From: Prorocentrum cordatum
Taxonomy: Eukaryota; Sar; Dinophyceae; Prorocentrales; Prorocentraceae
Direction of reading: 5' to 3'
DNA: 64,000 nt
Assembly (NCBI GenBank): GCA_963575745.1
Contig: CAUYUJ010018071.1
Coordinates: 315,501-379,500 of the forward strand
Below are positions 59,560 through 64,000 of this stretch, piece by piece. A program made the position numbers and the translations under genes. Position 1 is the first letter of the stretch. Each line of letters begins with the position of its first letter. The notes below the pieces were generated by a model. The model had not been told where the DNA came from, did no database searches, and saw only the letters and a list, made by a program, of their open reading frames with translations.

Positions 59560-60000
59560 GGGTCCCCCCTTGGAGCCGTGGACACCTGAGAACGCGTGCC
59601 CCGCGCGCAGGCGCCAGGCTCACGCCTGCTCCGCGCGCACGCGCCAGGCGCATGTTGGGTCCCCCCCCTCTGCGCACGCATTGCCACGTGTAGAAAGTCC
59701 GTTGCGCCCAAGGTGGGTGCCCCCTCGGGGGCCGTGGACACATGAAAAACACATGCCCCGCGCGCACGCGCCTTGGTCCCCCGCCTCCGCGCACGCACTC
59801 TTACACGTGAAGAATCCGCCGCGCCCAAGCTGGGTCCCCCCCCCTCCGCGCACGCACTTCCACGTGTGAAGTATCCACCAGCGGCTCAAGTCGGGGCCAT
59901 CGCCTGCGGCCCCGCTGTGGCCAGGAACACGTGCCGAACGCACGCGTGCCGAGACGCATGCTGGAGACCCCCCCCTCCGCACACGTATTCTTACGTCTCC
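59560..60000. repeat. Tandem GC-rich repeat (CCTCCGCGCACGCA / CCGCGCCCAAG)
   Basis: GGGTCCCCCCCCTCCGCGCA, CGCACTTCCACGTGTGAAG and TCCGCCGCGCCCAAGCTGGG recur four to five times in units of about 65-90 bp, alternating with GCCGTGGACACATGAAAAAC, ACATGCCCCGCGCGCACGCG. Open minus-strand frames are repeat translation. Confidence 0.85.
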
Positions 60001-60291
60001 AGTTCCGACACATGCTGCTCGGCACCCTTCTGGTGGAGAGCCCTGGGCCCGAGCCCTTACCGGCAAGAACCTCGAACCTCGAAGTTCTACCCTCGAGCCC
60101 AGACACCGCACATCGAAATTCATTCACAGCGTGGACCCCCGAAGGTCCGCGACCCCTTCCCCAGGACCAGCGTTCGATCCGAACCGTTTCGAGGCCAAAA
60201 AAGAAAGAAAAGAATCGCCTCGTGATCTTCGCACGGCGCCTGGACATCTGGGAGCATCATGACTTCTTGGGCGACCCCCGAATCTGACGGG

Positions 60292-60430
60292 TACCCAGAC
60301 ATCGACACCCGATGCCTTGACTTTGTTCAACACGGGGCCCCCAAAAGCCCCGACACGTTCCCCAAGGCTGGCCTTTCGTTCTGAGCCGCTTCTTGACGGC
60401 CTCGGGACCCAGCAAGGGCCCATTGAGCCC
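60292..60430 (+). repeat. Dispersed repeat family D, copy 5
   Basis: ACCCAGACATCGACACCCGA, TTGTTCAACACGGGGCCCCC, GCCTTTCGTTCTGAGCCGCT and TTGACGGCCTCGGGACCCAG. The same order as at 49605-49750. Confidence 0.75.
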
Positions 60431-60439
60431 AAAGGTTGA

Positions 60440-60690
60440 GAAACACCTCTCGCGTAGCCATATTCCTATCAGGAGGGTGTAGTGATAGAAACTGTGCCCG
60501 AAAATCTACCCGAGTGTGACTGAAACTGGCGCCCGAACTTTTCCGACCGCGCCCGAGTGTGACCTAAATGTTTGGGTCGAAACCAGCAGCGATTTTCTGT
60601 TTCGGTCACAACTTCGGCCACACTTCGCTTCGGCCACGACTTCGGGCACACATTCGGTCAAGAATTGTTTTCGGTCGCACACCTTTCTGG
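60440..60690. repeat. TTCGGTCACAACTTCGGCCA short-unit repeat with inverted words
   Basis: TTCGG(T/C)CACA(A/C)(C/T)TTCG words repeat at 60598-60680. Their near-complements (GCCCGAGTGTGACTGAA, GCCCGAGTGTGACC) lie at 60498-60565, giving a loose foldback. Confidence 0.6.
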
Positions 60691-60706
60691 GTGGTGGGAG
60701 CCGCGC

Positions 60707-60925
60707 GCTATGAATCGGCGGCGAGCGAGGGGGGAACTGAGAAGGAGGAGGTCTTCTCAGAACGCGACGGGACTTCTCAGAAGAAGCCCTCGCGCCTTCT
60801 AAGTTTCCTGCGTCTCCGGGGAAGGTTCAGAAAATGTCTCCGGAGACTGGGGGGACTTCCGAGCCCTCTGAGAAGGCCCGCCCCTTCTCGCTTCCCTCCC
60901 TCGCTCGCCGCCGAATGAAACCTAC
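60707..60925. repeat. Inverted-repeat family E, copy 3 (most complete)
   Basis: Left ATGAATCGGCGGCGAGCGAG then GGAACTGAGAAGGAGGAGGT, CTTCTCAGA. The complement of the right end is TTTCATTCGGCGGCGAGCGA, GGGAGGGAAGCGAGAAGGGG, CGGGCCTTCTCAGAG. The arms pair over about 50 bp with a few mismatches. Confidence 0.75.
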
Positions 60926-60980
60926 GCTTTTGACTATGAAGACGTTTTTTTAGCAGGGGGAGACCGTCCCGGCAGTTCTA

Positions 60981-61149
60981 TAGGCCTACCACGAAACGTT
61001 CTTAGAGCCCAGAAATGTTCGAATAGCAAAAAATGCTCTCATAACATCAACCCGATGTGTGTCAAAACAGGACAGACTCAGCCAGAAATGTTTTAAGGAC
61101 ATCTCGTGCAGACAATCCAAGGTTCTTAGAACATTCTTTGGTGGGCCTA
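60981..61149. repeat. Candidate foldback element with TAGGCC ends (169 bp)
   Basis: Left TAGGCCTACCACGAAACGTT+CTTAGAGCC. Complement of the right TAGGCCCACCAAAGAATGTT+CTAAGAACC, about 22 of 29 positions. The interior is AT-richer and non-coding. Confidence 0.6.
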
Positions 61150-61319
61150 CACTGAAGGGGCCCTGGGACACACAAAACAATACACACAAATAGAAGGGTT
61201 CCCCACATCTTTCCATATGTTTTGGGGCTTCTGTCTTCCACCCCACTGCCCATACTTTCCCATACTTTCTGGGGGATCGACGATTACTTGTGTCTGTGTG
61301 TTTTCTTCCCTCCTGACTA

Positions 61320-61503
61320 TAGGCACGCCAGGACGCTTCGCCACTGCTTGCGTTCGACGTCTGGGCGCGCACACGTTCGGCCAGCCCCCCGCGCGGCCGC
61401 TCCGCCGCGGCCTCCGCCTCTGCCGCGGCCGCGGCCGCCGCCTCCCGGAGCTCCTCCTGCCGGCGCCGCAGCCGGTCCCGGCGCAGGGCCTGCCTCGAGC
61501 CGG
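61320..61503 (-). CDS. Possible exon: Arg/Glu/Ala coiled-coil segment
   Basis: The minus strand reads RQALRRDRLRRRQEELREAA, then an Ala/Glu run, then AERPRGGLAERVRAQTSNAS and SGEASWRAYSQEGR. The alternation of Arg, Glu and Ala is typical of a coiled-coil or single-helix exon. It lies directly beside an inverted-repeat element, as an exon next to an intronic insertion would. Boundaries are not determinable and GC bias could mimic it. Confidence 0.3.
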
Positions 61504-61507
61504 GGTT

Positions 61508-61670
61508 GACTACCTACCAGACCACCCCAACCCAACCCGAAGACCCGAATTTCGGGTTGGGGGGGGTACGGGTTCCGTGTGTTTTGCCAGCGTTCCCCGA
61601 CCCCCCCCCTCTGGAAATCGAGGCTGCATCTGGACCTTCGGGTTGGGTTGGGGTGGTTTGGTGGGTGGTG
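61508..61670. repeat. Candidate foldback element with CACCCCAACCCAACCCGAA arms (163 bp)
   Basis: Left CTACCTACCAGACCACCCCA+ACCCAACCCGAAGACCC. Complement of the right CACCACCCACCAAACCACCC+CAACCCAACCCGAAGGTCC. The arms pair over about 37 bp with a few mismatches. A second palindrome, ACCCGAATTTCGGGT, follows the left arm. Confidence 0.75.
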
Positions 61671-61699
61671 AAGGGTGCCCCCGTGACACACAAGCACCC

Positions 61700-62180
61700 A
61701 AAACCGAGCTGGGCATCATCTATTCTCTTGCACAGCTGTGTTCTAGAGCTCGGACCTCTGTATTTTCGCTCGTCGTCGTCGTTCATTCGTTCGTCGTTCG
61801 TCTTCCCCCCCCCCGGCCACAGAAGGAAACTCCTGGAGGAAGGAGGCGAAAGCCTCCTGTCCCTCGCAGCTCCTTACCTGATGTGCGCAAGAGCCAGGGC
61901 ACGCATGCCACTTGTTCTTTTCCTGAGGGAGACGCCGGATTGGGCGAAAAACTGCTTCAACAGGTGTAACGCCCGCTGCGCCGCACTGGCCCCGTGACAT
62001 CTGCAGCATCCCATGGCGCTGTGTGTGTGTCGCCCCCACACGGCCCAACCACCCATTCATATAAAAAGGCAGCACGCAACGACAATAGTAAGGACAGTGC
62101 AGAGCACAACAAAGAAGCAAGCAACCCGTACGGTGACGCGGCTGATAGAAAATATGCCCGGATTACTGAGCTGAGCATCA
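61700..62180. other. Ordinary-complexity interval; nothing firmly recognised
   Basis: A plus-strand stretch APYLMCARARARMPLVLFLR, ETPDWAKNCFNRCNARCAAL ending in TGA near 61999 has a protein-like look. It lacks a family, and the minus strand is equally open. Confidence 0.35.
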
Positions 62181-62181
62181 T

Positions 62182-62357
62182 TTAACCGATCCCTATCCCC
62201 ACTGGCGTGGCCTGGGCCCCACTGGCCGATTCACCCCCCTAGAAGAGGATAGAGGCTGGTTCCGTCGGGCTTCGAGGGGCCTATCTCCAACTGGGGTCGT
62301 GGGATGGTGGGGCTGAGGTACCATGGCCCAGTGGGGATGGGAAGGGGTTGACCGATA
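62182..62357. repeat. Candidate inverted-repeat element, CCACTGG / CCAGTGGGGAT arms (~176 bp)
   Basis: TTAACCGATCCCTATCCCCA+CTGGCGTGG at the left. The right end is CCATGGCCCAGTGGGGATGG+GAAGGGGTTGACCGATA. About 25 bp pair with small indels. Confidence 0.55.
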
Positions 62358-62369
62358 CTGACGACCACC

Positions 62370-62560
62370 AACGCCTGAGCTGGATCCAATCGCAAAAGCA
62401 GATCGGATCAGAAACGGATCAGATCGCCAGCGAATCGCCCTGAATCGAACCGAAATCACATCGCCGCGCCTGGATCTGGCTGGCCTGGCCGACGCTGGTC
62501 GAACCGAATCGAGTCGAACCGGTATCGGCCCCAGCCAGCGAATCGAACCAGATCGCAAGC
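62370..62560. repeat. Short AATCGAACC / GATCAGATCG word cluster
   Basis: GGATCAGATCGCCAGCGAAT, GAATCGAACCGAAATC and GAACCGAATCGAGTCGAACC repeat loosely. No gene is seen. Confidence 0.55.
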
Positions 62561-62569
62561 GGCCCGTTC

Positions 62570-63350
62570 GAGGCCAGGAGGGTGACATAATTAAGCCACC
62601 ACGTAGGGGCCCAGGGCGCACCCTTCTGCCTGGGCTGCGGGGGCCCTCCTGGGCCACTCGCGGGGCGCCACCGGTGCCTCTCGGGTGCGTCAGCATGTCT
62701 TTGCTGCTGCTTGGCCATAGGAAGCTCATCTGCCCCGATTCTGAGGACAGCACAACCCAGCCAAGACCCCCATCCAGAGGGTCCTGGGGATGCGGGTGGT
62801 TTGGGGGGCATTCTTGGGGGCCAGAAGACCACCCGCACCCCAGCCGTGACCCCCTGGATCACCAGGTCGGGAGTGTCTGGGGGTGAGGGTGCATTATGCT
62901 GTCCTCAGACTTCTGCTGCAACTGCCTTGGGGTCATCGTGTTGGTGCCTGGCAGGGTGCACAGGTAAGCTGCCACCACAAGGAACGCTGAACCAGGAACG
63001 CTGCCTGGGCGCACAAAGCGAGCTAGAGGAACACCCGTGACAGGACCTACGCACGGAACAGCGAGCCCCTCCCGAGCCCCGAGCTGATCTTTTTTGTCAG
63101 CGCCTCTATTGTAGACGCTCGGAGGCGGCGGGGGGTCCGAAGTGGATGTGCCTCGAGAAAACCTCTCAAGAACGGTGGGTGCAGGCAGATCCGCTCAAAA
63201 TCTGTCCCCGGACCCCTCCCAGGACCCATCTCGTCCTAGAACCTCGAATCTCGCCCCCCCGTCCTGCTCGCTGGAACCAATGCTGGATCACCTCAGACCC
63301 CTGGCCGGCTCCAAGCAGACGCCCTCCTGGCAAGGCCAGGAGGGCCGCTG
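62570..63350. other. Ordinary-complexity interval; nothing recognised
   Basis: Frames on both strands have no known domain. I see no clear repeat. Confidence 0.4.
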
Positions 63351-63359
63351 CCTGGAAGG

Positions 63360-63983
63360 TCAGGAGGCCCCCCCCGTCAGCGGGCGCAAGCGAGCCGAAG
63401 CAGGTGCAGGCGCCGGTCGAGCAACGAACGGGACGCGCCGGGAGCGAACTGGGGCACGGCGGAACGGCGGGGATGGGGGGCCAAACGCGGTCGGGAACTT
63501 CCGCCTCGCACGCCGCGGCGGCGACCCCTGCGGCACGCCACGCCTTGCGGGCGGCCAGCGCGCCGAGCTGGCTCTCCGTGGGGGGCGGGGCAGGGGACGA
63601 GGTGTGGCATCCGACGGGGCGGTCGCTGGCCGCCGGGGCCGAGGAGGCCATGCCTCGTGGGGGGCAGCGCAGCAGGGCCCGCGCCCGCCCCCTCGGGAGC
63701 GCACACGGGAGCGCACGAGCCGCCCCACCACCAAGGCCGGAGCAGCTCCGACGCTCGGCGCGGAACCTGCTCGAGGCGGTGGGAGCGGCTCGCGTCCAGC
63801 GAGGACCTCGTCCCTGAGCCGAGCCTGGCTCGCTGATGCCGCCCCCTTCACAAGGGGCCAGCGCAACTTGCGCCAGGTCGGGGCCTCAATCTGACAGTGC
63901 GCCGCGCATCGGCGGCCAACAAGGTGGCGACCTGCAGGCTGCACAATGTAACCCTCAAAACCGAAAGTGTCGAGGGGCTCCAT
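63360..63983 (-). CDS. Weak candidate coding frame, 207 codons
   Basis: It starts at ATG 63983 (MEPLDTFGFEGYIVQPAGRH, LVGRRCAAHCQIEAPTWRKL, RWPLVKGAASASQARLRDEV). The first ~75 residues are non-repetitive and protein-like. The rest is Arg/Pro/Ala-rich and probably compositional. It has no recognised family, is possibly cut by the window edge or by introns, and the opposite strand is also open. Confidence 0.25.
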   Translation of the reverse strand: MEPLDTFGFEGYIVQPAGRHLVGRRCAAHCQIEAPTWRKLRWPLVKGAASASQARLRDEVLAGREPLPPPRAGSAPSVGAAPALVVGRLVRSRVRSRGGGRGPCCAAPHEAWPPRPRRPATAPSDATPRPLPRPPRRASSARWPPARRGVPQGSPPRRARRKFPTAFGPPSPPFRRAPVRSRRVPFVARPAPAPASARLRPLTGGAS

Positions 63984-64000
63984 CGGGGCCTCAGCGGAGG

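Noticed and set aside
60468-60490. Possible third spliced-leader relic (GCGTAGCCATATTCCTATCA)
   Set aside because: Only the first half resembles the leader. The GGCTCAAG half is absent and no retrocopy follows.
61525-61660. Telomere-like CCCAACCC repeats
   Set aside because: Only two to three repeats per arm, in inverted orientation, unlike TTTAGGG-type telomeres.
62058-62068. ATATAAAAAGG as a TATA promoter
   Set aside because: Dinoflagellate promoters generally lack TATA boxes and no gene start is supported next to it.

Overview
This window is nuclear DNA of a dinoflagellate. The decisive evidence is a perfect 22-nt dinoflagellate spliced-leader (DinoSL) sequence on the minus strand at 59441-59462, and a second, decayed copy (19 of 22 positions) at 39680-39701. 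GC richness, very high repeat density, decayed non-LTR retrotransposons and the lack of any compact gene order fit this. I cannot assign a genus. I see no rRNA, tRNA, CRISPR, operon or prokaryotic gene. Almost all of the longest open frames lie in tandem repeats and are not genes.

Layout. 1-16 kb is a patchwork of interleaved tandem arrays: a ~64-bp degenerate array (1-1430); 73-bp minisatellites and a GCTGAG-type hexamer satellite in a duplicated ~2.4-kb block (1690-5955); six copies of a ~300-500-bp complex repeat (7744-13252); 75-bp arrays; and a 16-bp minisatellite (14115-15172). A short core, GAGGATGTCTC..GCGAAACG, recurs through most of these in both orientations. 16.9-24.75 kb holds a decayed plus-strand LINE (LINE A) with ORF1, apurinic-type endonuclease, reverse transcriptase, RNase H and a C-terminal zinc motif. 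It is broken by frameshifts and by three in-frame TAG codons. 26.8-29.65 kb is a degenerate CGT/GTC trinucleotide field. 30-54 kb is simple-sequence DNA mixed with many short inverted-repeat elements (MITE-like or foldback), an SL-headed decayed minus-strand ORF1-like retrocopy (38228-39701), an 89/67-bp array (40660-41770) and an 83-bp satellite module present three times.

54270-59462 is the main feature: a 5193-bp, nearly intact non-LTR retrotransposon (LINE B) on the minus strand. An 18-bp target-site duplication flanks it. Its first base is the first base of the DinoSL, so a trans-spliced, full-length transcript was reverse transcribed and integrated. It carries ORF1 (coiled coil plus a globular domain) and ORF2 (endonuclease, RT, CCHC-like zinc motif), with one frameshift near the end of ORF2. 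A paralogous empty site at 51561-51593 supports the insertion boundaries.

59.5-64 kb holds more tandem repeats, several ~165-bp inverted-repeat elements and a few weak candidate host exons. No complete host gene could be established. The window reads as intergenic or intronic DNA shaped by retrotransposition of SL-bearing RNAs and by many small non-autonomous elements.
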